This document shows positions 34,904 through 44,441 of a DNA stretch of 64,000 nt, in pieces (the first letter of the stretch is position 1; each line of letters starts with the position of its first letter). The notes under the pieces are model-generated. The model saw only the letters and a list, made by a program, of their open reading frames with translations. It ran no database searches and was not told where the DNA came from. The DNA is from JAWSVE01 sp033852115 (lineage in GTDB: Bacteria; Pseudomonadota; Gammaproteobacteria; Pseudomonadales; Cellvibrionaceae): contig JAWSVE010000008.1 of NCBI GenBank assembly GCA_033852115.1, positions 558,001 to 622,000 of the forward strand, written 5' to 3'. Both the position numbers and the translations under genes were made by a program.

Positions 34904-35719
34904 ATGACTGAAACCACAACGACATTGTCAGCAGAAGAAGTTTGGCTCGCTATTCAGAGCGAGGCGGAGCAGGTCGTCGAGAAAGAGCCGGCTTTAGCGA
35001 GCTACTACTATGCTGCTATTCTTAAACATAACAACCTTGCTGAAGCGATTAGTTTTGAGCTGGCCAATAAGCTGAATACCTCAACCGTTCCGTCGATGTC
35101 GTTGCGTGAATTAATTACGCAAACCTTAGAAGAAAACCCGGCGGTTTACCAAGCTATGGTGCAAGACATTTGCGCTTATAAAGACCGCGATCCAGCCTGC
35201 GATAAGTATTGTTTGCCTTTATTGTACTTCAAGGGCTTTCATGCACTGCAAACACACCGTATCGCTCACCAACTTTGGTTGAGTGGGCGACAATTCCTTG
35301 CGCTTTACTTACAAAACAAAATGTCACAGCAGTTCGGTGTCGATATCCATCCGGGGGCGCGGATTGGTGGCGGGATTATGATTGATCATGCGACGGGTGT
35401 TGTGATTGGTGAGACCTGCGTATTAGGCAATGACATTTCAATTTTGCACTCGGTAACGCTGGGCGGTATTGGTTGCGAGGGTGGCGATAGGCACCCCAAA
35501 ATTGGTGACGGCGTGCTGCTCAGTGTCGGCGCGAAAGTGCTAGGTAATATTCATATTGGCGAGGGGGTCAGGGTAGGCGCAGGCAGTGTCGTGTTGACCG
35601 ATGTCCCGGCGCATACAACAGTTGCCGGAGTGCCTGCCCAATTTGTTGGTCAGGCGGCGGAAGATCAACCAGCCTTATCGATGCAGCATGTATGGCAAAA
35701 AATGCGTTGTGACGACTAG
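34904..35719 (+). CDS. cysE: serine O-acetyltransferase
   Basis: A 271-residue protein of the CysE type. The helical N-terminal domain runs to about residue 140, and a left-handed beta-helix of hexapeptide repeats follows (DIHPGARIGGGIMIDHATG, then GETCVLGNDISILHSVTLGG). The catalytic His pair lies in this region. It acetylates serine for cysteine synthesis. The C-terminal end lacks an obvious terminal Ile, so binding to cysteine synthase is not certain. It stands alone. Confidence 0.93.
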   Translation: MTETTTTLSAEEVWLAIQSEAEQVVEKEPALASYYYAAILKHNNLAEAISFELANKLNTSTVPSMSLRELITQTLEENPAVYQAMVQDICAYKDRDPACDKYCLPLLYFKGFHALQTHRIAHQLWLSGRQFLALYLQNKMSQQFGVDIHPGARIGGGIMIDHATGVVIGETCVLGNDISILHSVTLGGIGCEGGDRHPKIGDGVLLSVGAKVLGNIHIGEGVRVGAGSVVLTDVPAHTTVAGVPAQFVGQAAEDQPALSMQHVWQKMRCDD

Positions 35720-35809
35720 TATAATCCTCTCTCGTTTGCGGTTCTTTTTCGGCGCTTCATAATAGATTTTTCTTTCTATTGTCTTCGAACTTATTCTCAT
35801 TTTTCTAGT

Positions 35810-35838
35810 CTTGAAATCCGTATGGTTTTGCCCCATAT
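35810..35838 (+). promoter_or_regulatory. sigma-32 heat-shock promoter of htpX
   Basis: CTTGAA (35810-35815) and CCCCATAT (35831-35838) are separated by 15 bp, matching the sigma-32 consensus CTTGAA-N13-17-CCCCATnT. The leader to the htpX start would be about 80 nt. htpX belongs to the heat-shock regulon in E. coli. Confidence 0.8.
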
Positions 35839-35921
35839 CATGGTAGGTAAATGGGTCCGCGCTTTTGTGTGCCAGGCCTATTGTTAGCATTTTGATGATG
35901 CGGTTCGTTTTTGATTTGGAG

Positions 35922-36821
35922 ATGTCTGTGTTAAGAATCGGTTTGTTTTTGCTCACCAACTTCGCCGTTATTGTGGTGGCGAGTATTACACTGAATCTAC
36001 TGGGAGTGGGAAGTTACTTAGACAGCACGGGAAGTGGGCTCAACCTCCAAGCGTTACTTATTTTTTGCGCCGTGTTTGGCTTTGCCGGCTCTTTTATTTC
36101 ATTGTTCATGTCTAAGTGGCTAGCCAAACGCTCGACTCGAACGCGGGTTATTGATCAGCCGCGCTCGGCTAAAGAGCAGTGGTTGGTAAACACTGTGGCT
36201 GAATTGGCTGAACAGGCCGGTATCGGAATGCCTGAGGTGGGTACTTTCCCATCTCAGCAATCCAATGCGTTTGCTACAGGTTGGAATCGTAACAATGCGC
36301 TGGTCGCTGTGAGTGATGGGCTGCTATCGCGATTTGATCAAAGTGAAGTACGTGCGGTGCTGGCTCATGAGATTGGGCATGTGGCCAATGGTGATATGGT
36401 AACGCTCGCCTTAGTGCAGGGTGTGGTGAATACCTTCGTCATGTTTTTTGCTCGAATCATCGGTCATGTTGTCGATCGCGTTGTGCTCAAAAATGAGCGC
36501 GGGCATGGCATCGGTTATTATGTGGCTACTTTTGTTGCGGAAATTATATTGGCGTTCTTGGCGAATATGATTGTGGCGTGGTTCTCGCGTCGCCGCGAAT
36601 TTAGAGCAGACTACGCGGGAGCTAGTCTTGCGGGCAAAGGCGCTATGATTGGCGCGCTGCAGAGGTTGCAAGCAGAAATGAACGCAAAGGTTCCTAACCA
36701 AATGCCAGAGACTCTCGTTGCGTTTGGTATATCTTCTGGTTTTTCTGACAAAATGGCCAGTGCATTTGCCACCCACCCGCCTCTGAATGTTCGCATTCAG
36801 CGGCTGCAAAACGAGCTTTAG
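35922..36821 (+). CDS. htpX: membrane zinc metalloprotease HtpX
   Basis: About 299 residues from the ATG at 35922; a GTG at 35928 has a better spaced GGAG and would give 297. The longer frame from 35865 is not supported by family length (E. coli 293). Membrane helices lie near residues 5-25 and 40-60 and around 160-215. The active site is AHEIGHVANGD (HExxH), with the third ligand Glu in RREFRADYAGA. It degrades misfolded membrane proteins together with FtsH. Confidence 0.93.
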   Translation: MSVLRIGLFLLTNFAVIVVASITLNLLGVGSYLDSTGSGLNLQALLIFCAVFGFAGSFISLFMSKWLAKRSTRTRVIDQPRSAKEQWLVNTVAELAEQAGIGMPEVGTFPSQQSNAFATGWNRNNALVAVSDGLLSRFDQSEVRAVLAHEIGHVANGDMVTLALVQGVVNTFVMFFARIIGHVVDRVVLKNERGHGIGYYVATFVAEIILAFLANMIVAWFSRRREFRADYAGASLAGKGAMIGALQRLQAEMNAKVPNQMPETLVAFGISSGFSDKMASAFATHPPLNVRIQRLQNEL

Positions 36822-36954
36822 TGTGCTTGGCTCATCTGCCGTCAGGGCAGTGAGCCGACACGTTTGTCAGCTTATTCAAAGGGCGAGTCGCGCAAAGCGA
36901 TGCCATCGGTTAGGATGATTAAATAGAGTTATCCAGAGGCTGATAGCAGCAACA

Positions 36955-37839
36955 ATGAGCGACGAAAAGTTTGATATTGTATTTCGCGGCGATATCGTCC
37001 TAGGCCATACCTTGCCAGAGGTTAAGCAGCGTTTGGCGCAGCTATTCAAGATTGAGTTAGCTAAAGTAGATGCGCTCTTTACCGGTAAGGCTGTTCCCCT
37101 CAAGCGCAACCTCGATAAAGTAAGCGCTGAAAAGTATAAAGCTGCCTTGGTCAAGGCCGGCGCGCAAGTGTCGGTAAAAGCATCTAATGCCAGCGCCGCC
37201 CCAGCACCCGCCAGACCGCGCCCCGCAGCGAAACCGGTTGGGAGCATGGCTTCCCCGTCAGAGCAAAAGCCTATCAAGGCGATGACAATGAAGGAGCGTT
37301 TGGAGCTTCAGGCAGCTCAAGACGCTGCAAAAGAAGCCGCCAAAAAGGCGCAACAAGAAGCTCGAGCTGAAGCCCTTGAAAACTCACAGCCGGAGGGCGC
37401 AGAGGGTTTATCGTTGGCCCCTGTTGGCAGCTTATTGGTGAAACCCAAAGCACCAGAACAGCCTCCTGTGTTAAAAATCGATGGGATGACCTTGCGTCCC
37501 GCGCAAGGTGATTTACTGGATGCTAGTGAGAAGCCCTCGCCGGTTGCAGCCCAGGTCGAAGTGGCTGGCTATGACCTTGCGGACGTTGGTGCAGACCTGC
37601 TCGCGCCGGGTGAGCGTGCGGAAGAGCCTGAGATTACTATTGATTTTAGCGACTTCGATCTCGCCGAAGTAGGTGCTGACTTACTCTTAGCGGCGGAGCG
37701 CCATGAGGTACCCCCGGTAGCCGTAGCAAACAGCGATTTTGAGTTGGCGCCGGTTGGTGCCGATTTGGGAGAAAAAAGAAAAACGGCTCCTCCACCCCCT
37801 CCAGATACGAGTAACTTATCGCTAGACCCTAACCCCTAG
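36955..37839 (+). CDS. protein with internal LAxVGADLL repeats
   Basis: A 294-residue soluble protein that I do not recognise fully. Residues 1-80 look like a compact alpha/beta domain (FDIVFRGDIVLGHTLPEVKQ, then FTGKAVPLKRNLD and AEKYKAALVKAGAQVSV). An Ala/Pro-rich and then helical linker follows (about 80-145). The acidic C-terminal half carries a repeated short motif: LSLAPVGSLL, YDLADVGADLLAPGER, FDLAEVGADLLLAAER and FELAPVGADL. The repeats may be short linear docking sites. It stands alone after htpX. Confidence 0.6.
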   Translation: MSDEKFDIVFRGDIVLGHTLPEVKQRLAQLFKIELAKVDALFTGKAVPLKRNLDKVSAEKYKAALVKAGAQVSVKASNASAAPAPARPRPAAKPVGSMASPSEQKPIKAMTMKERLELQAAQDAAKEAAKKAQQEARAEALENSQPEGAEGLSLAPVGSLLVKPKAPEQPPVLKIDGMTLRPAQGDLLDASEKPSPVAAQVEVAGYDLADVGADLLAPGERAEEPEITIDFSDFDLAEVGADLLLAAERHEVPPVAVANSDFELAPVGADLGEKRKTAPPPPPDTSNLSLDPNP

Positions 37840-38169
37840 TAGGTTTGTGGCATCCTTTCCTTCGGCGTTGGCTGAATTGCACCCAATGCCATCCCATTTC
37901 TAACATCAGCGTATGTAACCTATTTATTGTAGGGCTGGCGCTTGCCATTTTATCTGTTGTTCACTTTGAGTCTTTTCGACCCCTACGCCTTTGGCTCTAT
38001 AAGAAGCTGGATGGCATGATTCTTGTTATAAAACCGGTCATATTCATCAGAATTACCTGAAATCACGCATTTTTCTAGTAATGAGTATTTATTTGGTGCG
38101 AAAAGCCGAAAATTCAAAAATGAATTGCACCAGAATAAGACCTTAATTTGAGGCTGGAGAACCAAAATA
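37840..38169. other. 330-bp interval upstream of the molybdoenzyme genes
   Basis: No convincing gene. One open frame of about 70 codons starts near the repeat-protein stop but lacks a ribosome-binding site. I looked for FNR-like TTGAT-N4-ATCAA and NarL-like sites and did not find a clear one. It presumably contains the promoter of the downstream operon. Confidence 0.4.
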
Positions 38170-40359
38170 ATGCTTTTTGGCCGTAGTGATCGTAACAAAA
38201 TTAAAATTCTTGATAAAAAAGTCGAAAAGTGGACGTACACCACCTGTGGATACTGCTCCACTGGTTGCAGCATCGAAGTTGGAACCAATAAAGAAGGTAA
38301 GGCTGTAGCGACGCGGGGCCGTGCTGATGCTCATGTCAATAAAGGGAAGTTGTGCATCAAGGGCATTTTTGAGCATGAACTCTTCGAAGCGTCGGGCCGT
38401 GGTACCACGCCGCTAATACGAGAGAAGACATGGGACGAGTTCCAGTCTACGGATTGGGATACTGCGCTTGATAAAACGGCGGATGAGATTCAGCGTATTC
38501 AATCCCAGTATGGGCGTGATGCGTTTGCCATCGTATCTACCGGGCAGATTATGACCGAGGAATTTTATACTCTCGGAAAACTAGCGCGTGGCTGCATTGG
38601 TACCAACAACTATGATGGCAATACCACGCTCTGTATGGCATCCGCTGTATCTGGCTATAAACGCTCCTTTGGGCTTGATGGTCCACCGGGTTGTTACGAT
38701 GATTTTGAGCACACCCACTGCATGATTGCTTGGGGCTCAAACCTGCCTGAGCAACATCCCATTATCTACTGGCGATTAAAAGAAGCACTCGAAAAACGGA
38801 AGTTTCCACTTATCGTCGTTGACCCTCGGGTAACTATGTTTGCTCAATTTGCAGATATTCACTTACCGATTACACCGGGCACAGACGTTGTGCTTCAAAA
38901 CGCATTAATGCATGTCATTTTGGCTGAAGGTTTACAAGACAAAGAATATATCGCTGCATGCACGCAGGGCATCGAAGAAATAGAGGCGTGTGTCAAAGAC
39001 TACGACCCAGTTTCAGCCTCAAAAATTTGCGGCATCGACGAAGATACGATTCGTAATGTGGCACGGTTATATGCCAAGGCATCGGCTGCGATGAGCATTT
39101 GGACGATGGGTATAAATCAAAGCACCCATGGGTCTGATGGTGTGGTGGGTATAAACAATTTGAACCTCATTACGGGCAATATCGGTAAGCCTGGTGGTAC
39201 TAGCTTATCGATAACTGGTCAGTGCAACGCTATGGGGACGAGGGAATGGTCTTCATGTTCGGGGTTACCGGGTTATCGAATGCTGGAAAATACTGAGCAT
39301 AGAAAAGAGATTGCAGAGTTCTGGGGAATAGAAGAGGACTTCTTCCCAGAAAAACGCGGGCTCGCTCAAACAGATATTTTTCCGGCAATTGAATCGGGGC
39401 AAATTAAAGGCCTTTGGCTGGTAGCGACTAACCCAATGACCTCCATGCCGAACACGGCGCGCATTCGTAAAATAATGGAGAAGCTTGAGTTTTTAGTTGT
39501 GCAAGATGCCTACGCTGATGTTGAAAGCAATCAATATGCTCACGTGTATTTTCCGGCTGCAGTGTGGGCAGAAAAAACGGGTTGTTTTACCAATACTGAA
39601 CGACGCGTTAATTTAATTCGCCCGGTGGTTGAACCCTTGGGTGAATCTAAACCGGACTTTTGGATCTTCACGCAAATGGCCAAGCGATTCCCCAATGGCC
39701 AGAAAATCCATTTCCCAGAGGACACGGAAGGTGCGTTTAATGAGATGCGCGAACTGTCTAAAGGTAAAGAGCGAACACTCGATATTTCAGGGATGAACTA
39801 TGACCTGATTGAAGAAAATCGTGGCATTCAATGGCCTTATCGAGAAGGAAGCGAAGGTGGCGAAGGAGATAAGCGGCTCTATGTCGATGGCAAATTTCCT
39901 ACTCAAAGTGGCAAGGCAAACTTGATTCCGTTGCCCTTTATCGATAACAACGAAAGACCATGTGAAGATTATCCTTTCTGGTTGAATAGTGGTCGAGTTG
40001 TAGAGCACTTCCATACTCGTACAAGAACGGGGAAGTTGGGGAACTGCAATAAATTCAGCCCGACTCCCTATATGGAAATGAACCCCGACGCAGCAGCGGA
40101 GCTAGGGGTTAAGCACCAATCGTATGTCCGTTTGGTATCGCGACGAGGTGATGCTGTAGTGATGGTACAACTGACCCAGCGAATACCGCGAAATATGGTG
40201 TTCATTCCGTTTCACTTTTTTGACTGTGTTAACCGCCTATCTTTGGGGTTGTTAGATCCTCATTCGCGCCAACCGGCATTTAAACAAGGTGCAGTGCGTA
40301 TCGAGCATGTAGATCAAGCGACGGCTGCGCAATTAAACGTGCAGCGCCGAAACTTTTAG
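38170..40359 (+). CDS. NasA/NapA-like molybdopterin oxidoreductase, cytoplasmic
   Basis: A 729-residue catalytic subunit of the Mo-bis-MGD (DMSO reductase) superfamily. The N-terminal [4Fe-4S] ligands are C26, C29, C33 and C62. C155, in NTTLCMASAVSGYKRSFG, occupies the Mo-ligand position and the context resembles nitrate reductases NapA/NasA. The C-terminal molybdopterin-binding domain includes SGRVVEHFHTRTRTG. There is no twin-arginine signal, so it works on the cytoplasmic side. The partner gene 76 bp downstream encodes the electron-transfer and anchor subunit. Nitrate is a plausible substrate, but formate or another oxyanion is possible. Confidence 0.85.
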   Translation: MLFGRSDRNKIKILDKKVEKWTYTTCGYCSTGCSIEVGTNKEGKAVATRGRADAHVNKGKLCIKGIFEHELFEASGRGTTPLIREKTWDEFQSTDWDTALDKTADEIQRIQSQYGRDAFAIVSTGQIMTEEFYTLGKLARGCIGTNNYDGNTTLCMASAVSGYKRSFGLDGPPGCYDDFEHTHCMIAWGSNLPEQHPIIYWRLKEALEKRKFPLIVVDPRVTMFAQFADIHLPITPGTDVVLQNALMHVILAEGLQDKEYIAACTQGIEEIEACVKDYDPVSASKICGIDEDTIRNVARLYAKASAAMSIWTMGINQSTHGSDGVVGINNLNLITGNIGKPGGTSLSITGQCNAMGTREWSSCSGLPGYRMLENTEHRKEIAEFWGIEEDFFPEKRGLAQTDIFPAIESGQIKGLWLVATNPMTSMPNTARIRKIMEKLEFLVVQDAYADVESNQYAHVYFPAAVWAEKTGCFTNTERRVNLIRPVVEPLGESKPDFWIFTQMAKRFPNGQKIHFPEDTEGAFNEMRELSKGKERTLDISGMNYDLIEENRGIQWPYREGSEGGEGDKRLYVDGKFPTQSGKANLIPLPFIDNNERPCEDYPFWLNSGRVVEHFHTRTRTGKLGNCNKFSPTPYMEMNPDAAAELGVKHQSYVRLVSRRGDAVVMVQLTQRIPRNMVFIPFHFFDCVNRLSLGLLDPHSRQPAFKQGAVRIEHVDQATAAQLNVQRRNF

Positions 40360-40435
40360 TAAGGCGTCGTAACTGTTACGCCGCGCGAGCGATATTACAC
40401 CAGCAAATTGGTAAATGAATTTTTAAGGACCGAGT

Positions 40436-42346
40436 ATGTTATCTGTTTTACGCAGCATCCGAGATCGTCTCGACCAGATGGGTGCCGAGCCGGATCCAGT
40501 GTACAGCGAGCCTGTTGGAACCTGGGAGCCTCGGCCCAATGAACAACCCTACGCGTTGTTAAAAACCGATGGGGTAAAGAATGAAAATGTCTACGGACAA
40601 AAAATTGATCTACTTGAATTAACGGAACATAAGATCCCAGCGCAAGAATCGCTGATGATCAACCAGAATCCCGCCGTCAGCAAAAACCCGAACCGTTACA
40701 AGCAGCACGGGTTTTATTTTAATGCCGACAACTGTATTGGTTGTCATGCATGTGAGGCCGCCTGTAGCGAAAAAAATGGCAACCCTGCCCATATCAGCTT
40801 TCGCTCGGTCGGTTACGTTGAAGGCGGAACCTATCCTGACTTTAAACGCATGAATATTTCAATGGCTTGTAACCATTGTGATGACCCGGTGTGTTTAAAA
40901 GGTTGCCCTACGCGTGCGTACACTAAGCATCTTGAATATGGTGCAGTACTGCAAGACCCAGATACCTGCTTCGGTTGTGGTTATTGTACTTGGGTGTGTC
41001 CCTACAATGCCCCACAGCTCGACCCAATTAAAGGGCAGGTGTCGAAATGTAATATGTGTGTAGACCGCTTAGAAGAAGGTTTAAAGCCTGCTTGTGCGTC
41101 GGCATGTTTAGGGAACGCACTGGATTTTGGTGTTGTTGAGCAGTTGCCCGAGAATAGAGAGCAGAATCTAACGTCTATTCCTGGGTTTCCCACGCCGGAT
41201 ATTACCCACCCTAATATACGTTTCCAGCAAACGCGAACGATGCCGAACGAAGTAACCCGAACGGATTCAATGCCAATTAAATATGCTAAGGATCAGCAGG
41301 GGCAGTTTCGATCTGTGGTTGACGAAAAATCGGGTAAGCAGACTAGTTGGAACCTCAGTAAATTAAGCTCTCGTGAAAACCCTTTGGTATTTTTCACTTT
41401 GACGAGCCAGGCTGCCATTGGCGCTTTTATGTTCGTGTTTATCGGGCAATTGTTGGGGATAGACGCTGTTCAGTCATTTAGCGGTGGTGTCGGCTATTTT
41501 GCACTTTTAATCGCATTGGCAGGTTTGCAAGTTGCGGGCTTGATCATGTCGACTGTGCATTTAGGGAAGCCTTTACGGTTCTACCGAGGTTTTAATAATT
41601 TACGTCATTCTCCGTTAAGTCGTGAGGCGTTAGGTATTGCGTGTTTTCTCGCGGGGTTGTGCGGCTTTATACTTTTTGAGCTGGTAGGGCTTTGGTTGGA
41701 TTTCGCTATTGTGACAGTACTCGGCACTTTAGCTGGTGTATTTGCCTCTTTATCGGCAATTGTTGGTTTGTGGTACATGCACAAGATATATCGAATAAAA
41801 GCTCGGCCATTCTGGAATCATTGGCAAGTTATCACCTCGTTTTTTGGAACAGGTGCTAGCTTTGGTGGAGCCTTGTTAAGCACTTTTTTTGTTGCTAGCG
41901 TGGCTTTGTCAGGAGGTGATTTAAACGCTGCGATAACGCTAGCTGCTTCATTTATGGCTGTTGGCTTGTTAGCCGAATCAATCGGATTAATTTGTCATGC
42001 ACGTTTTCTCAATGGTGAGGAAGGTGAAGGGGCTGCGGCGCATTATGTGCAGTGCACAACGTTTGGTAAAACCTACCGGCTGCGCAACACATTATTGGGC
42101 GTTTCTCTAGTACTTGTTGGAGTCGCTACTTTGCTTCCGCCGACTACGGGGTTAGCTGTTTTACTGCTCGCTAGTCTGGCAACTGTTTGTGCGCTGTTTA
42201 TAGGCCGAGCGTTATTCTATGTGTTAGTAATTCCAACCACGATGCCTGGTGCATTCTTTTGGAAGAATAAAGGCTTTGAAGAGCATGCGCGCGACGTTGG
42301 ACTGGCAGATATGCCTCAGGTCGGTGTTGTTCCGAATCTTCACTAA
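40436..42346 (+). CDS. fused four-cluster Fe-S (DmsB-like) and DmsC-like membrane-anchor subunit
   Basis: A 636-residue fusion. After an N-terminal extension of about 95 residues comes a DmsB/NrfC-type ferredoxin domain with four Cys groups: CIGCHACEAAC, CNHCDDPVCLKGC, CFGCGYCTWVC and CNMC with CASAC. This implies four [4Fe-4S] clusters. From about residue 315 onward some eight membrane helices match the DmsC/YnfH anchor. It would move electrons between the quinone pool and the molybdoenzyme encoded upstream. In most DMSO-reductase-type complexes B and C are separate genes. Confidence 0.88.
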   Translation: MLSVLRSIRDRLDQMGAEPDPVYSEPVGTWEPRPNEQPYALLKTDGVKNENVYGQKIDLLELTEHKIPAQESLMINQNPAVSKNPNRYKQHGFYFNADNCIGCHACEAACSEKNGNPAHISFRSVGYVEGGTYPDFKRMNISMACNHCDDPVCLKGCPTRAYTKHLEYGAVLQDPDTCFGCGYCTWVCPYNAPQLDPIKGQVSKCNMCVDRLEEGLKPACASACLGNALDFGVVEQLPENREQNLTSIPGFPTPDITHPNIRFQQTRTMPNEVTRTDSMPIKYAKDQQGQFRSVVDEKSGKQTSWNLSKLSSRENPLVFFTLTSQAAIGAFMFVFIGQLLGIDAVQSFSGGVGYFALLIALAGLQVAGLIMSTVHLGKPLRFYRGFNNLRHSPLSREALGIACFLAGLCGFILFELVGLWLDFAIVTVLGTLAGVFASLSAIVGLWYMHKIYRIKARPFWNHWQVITSFFGTGASFGGALLSTFFVASVALSGGDLNAAITLAASFMAVGLLAESIGLICHARFLNGEEGEGAAAHYVQCTTFGKTYRLRNTLLGVSLVLVGVATLLPPTTGLAVLLLASLATVCALFIGRALFYVLVIPTTMPGAFFWKNKGFEEHARDVGLADMPQVGVVPNLH

Positions 42347-42486
42347 GTATTATAAAGATAAAGTGCAGGGTTGTTGTTTAGCAACCCAAAACACTAACTC
42401 TATGAATTGGTTTTTCAATCCTCTTTGCGCCCACCCGACACAGCACCCGACATAGAAAGATGTCACTCCGATAGAGGTGCGCATCG

Positions 42487-43185
42487 TTACATGGTGGCTA
42501 GTGTTAATGTATCGATTAAATCGATACATTTCGCCAGTGATTGAATGTGGTGTTTCGGTCGCGGTAAATGATTTGGCCAATCAACAAAACCTTCAAGCCA
42601 AATGGGTATCAGTCCTGCGTTGAATGCACCGGCATAGTCGTTTGAGGGGTGGTCACCAATAAAGTAGGTGGCTTTCCTGTCCGCTTGCAGTTCCGCTAAT
42701 GCTAAGTCAAAGATAGCTTTCTCTGGTTTTTGAAAGCCAGTTTCTTCGGAAATCAGGATAGAAGTAAAATAGTTGTCTATATTGAGGGCTTCAATTTTCT
42801 TTCTTTGTGCCTTAGCGCTACCGTTTGTGATAATACCCAGAGAGAAGCTGCTGTTCTTAAAATGCTCAAGGACTTGCATCAGTCCTGGCATAGGAGACGG
42901 ATTTCTAGGAATCCAGGCTTGCCAATGGTCTATCAGGTCTTCGATGCTTGGACGTGTTCTCCATATATCGCTGTCACGAATATTCTTGCTCCTACGGTTA
43001 TGACCTGCATAGCCGTTGTTATCATGCCGAACGAGCAAATTGGCAATATGCTCAAATGAATAATCGTTTTTCATAGACGTTTTAAAGTCGTGCTGAAATA
43101 CGTTAGCGTAGCAATTAATCGTATCTGCCCGGTGAGTCAGTGTATTGTCTAAATCAAAGATGATGCTGTACATAGTCTCGCACAT
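42487..43185 (-). CDS. HAD-superfamily hydrolase (YjjG-like)
   Basis: A 232-residue HAD enzyme. The nucleophile motif is FDLDNTLTHRAD near the N-terminus; motif II is LGIITNGS, the Lys lies in TGFQKPEKAIF, and motif III is YFIGDHPSNDYAGA. It resembles pyrimidine-nucleotidase YjjG and related phosphatases. The substrate is unknown. It is convergent with the molybdoenzyme operon. Confidence 0.85.
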   Translation of the reverse strand: MCETMYSIIFDLDNTLTHRADTINCYANVFQHDFKTSMKNDYSFEHIANLLVRHDNNGYAGHNRRSKNIRDSDIWRTRPSIEDLIDHWQAWIPRNPSPMPGLMQVLEHFKNSSFSLGIITNGSAKAQRKKIEALNIDNYFTSILISEETGFQKPEKAIFDLALAELQADRKATYFIGDHPSNDYAGAFNAGLIPIWLEGFVDWPNHLPRPKHHIQSLAKCIDLIDTLTLATM

Positions 43186-43781
43186 TAGTGGTTTTATGTT
43201 TTGCAGAGATATTCTTTTTACTACGCCGTACTAGAGTCTTTGTTGTAATGGTTGTGCAGTCATTCGAAAAATTGAATCCCTTACAGGATAGATGATGAAT
43301 GTCGAAGCCCTGGGAGTATTTTAAATTTACTCCCACGTTATTCACAGTTGCCGTTTCATTTGATCAGCTAAAACCTACTGACTGATGGCTTAGCCGATAA
43401 CTTTTCAGAACCTCGAAGCATACCCGATCGCTTCTATAGTGCTGTGGTGCTGCATCGATTGAAGTTTTTATACTAATTTATCACATGCTTGTCGAGGTAA
43501 AGGATACAGAGTTATGTGAATCGCTGCGCCACAAGCCCGCTTTTGAAAAAAATAACCAAAAAACAAAGACATACTTATAGGTATCTGCCGATTGGTTACC
43601 TGTGTTCGTTTACCAAATGCAGCTATTGGCGTTAAGCCTATTTTAGGCTTTGGCTATTTAGAAGGTCCCCAACTATTCTTCTTTTATATTAGAGCGCGAG
43701 CATTTCCAGAAATATAAAGGTGAGTCAAAAATCACTCACAGTAATTTCTTTGCTCTGTATAGACTCGATCAATGGGTAATC
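43186..43781. other. 596-bp non-coding interval before the signalling cassette
   Basis: No convincing ORF or RNA. A hairpin GGGAGTA/TACTCCC lies at 43312-43318 and 43328-43334, with a TTTAAA centre. The second half is AT-rich and should hold the promoter of the cassette. No clear sigma-70 or sigma-54 pair can be defended. Confidence 0.4.
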
Positions 43782-44438
43782 ATGAATCACGGCAATACCA
43801 TTTCTATCCAAGGGCTTGATGCAAGAGATCAAATGGTCTTTTCGAGCCTCATCTCATTACTGTCTTTTAAAACCAGTGATGAGTGGGAGATAACAACCGA
43901 TGAGCATCAAGCCAAGGTAAAGATTATTGATTGCGATTCTCCAGCCGGATTGAAGAATGCTATACGCCGAGAAAAAATGGGTGAGCGTGTCATATTCTAT
44001 GGGAACTGCACTGAAGCAAAAGCGCATGAAAAGTATCTAGGTAAGCCTCTGCGTGCGGCTGATATTCTCAGTTGCCTAAACACGTTTGATTTTCAAGAAA
44101 TTAGTCATAAAGAAACTAGAGACGTTCTTCAAAGCACTGCTCAGCCAACCAATGCTGTTCGCTTAATTCGATGGCCAGACCGGACAATTTGTACGAGTTT
44201 GCATGGCTCAAGTAGGCTTTGTGCGGTGCTTCTAAAGAAGCCTGTATCGCTTCAAATGGCTGCGGAAATGACTGGCTTGACCTTGGGTGAAGTAGAGGTA
44301 TTCGTGAATCGATGCCGTGATGCGAAGTGTATACGAGACATTGTGATTAAGACCGAATCTCGCATCGAAAAACAGGCGGGCGAAAAACATGTCAACCTTT
44401 TCGGCAAACTGCGCATGAAATTTGGCGCAAGAGGGTAG
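43782..44438 (+). CDS. pseudo-receiver plus winged-helix-like protein, first gene of GTPase cassette
   Basis: A 218-residue soluble protein of no named family. Residues 10-105 look like a response-regulator fold without the full phosphorylation set: VKIIDCDSPAG at the place of the acceptor Asp, VIFYGN as beta-4, and LGKPLRAADILSCL as the KP motif. Residues 125-190 look like a winged helix (LCAVLLKKPVSLQMAAEMTG, then LGEVEVFVNRCRDAKCI). The tail is basic. The GTPase gene starts 3 bp after its stop. By position and winged helix it could be the counterpart of the DUF742 protein CvnC of conservons. Confidence 0.6.
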   Translation: MNHGNTISIQGLDARDQMVFSSLISLLSFKTSDEWEITTDEHQAKVKIIDCDSPAGLKNAIRREKMGERVIFYGNCTEAKAHEKYLGKPLRAADILSCLNTFDFQEISHKETRDVLQSTAQPTNAVRLIRWPDRTICTSLHGSSRLCAVLLKKPVSLQMAAEMTGLTLGEVEVFVNRCRDAKCIRDIVIKTESRIEKQAGEKHVNLFGKLRMKFGARG

Positions 44439-44441
44439 CTG

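Noticed and set aside
37845..38060. 71-codon frame with one hydrophobic segment upstream of the molybdoenzyme
   Set aside because: No ribosome-binding site and no recognisable pattern; the start abuts the previous stop by chance.
42366..42386. GGGTTG/CAACCC hairpin after the Fe-S/anchor gene
   Set aside because: No T-run on either strand, so it is not called a terminator.
43580..43603. AGGTA/TACCT inverted pair upstream of the GTPase cassette
   Set aside because: Arms are only 5 bp and no promoter is next to it; expected by chance.
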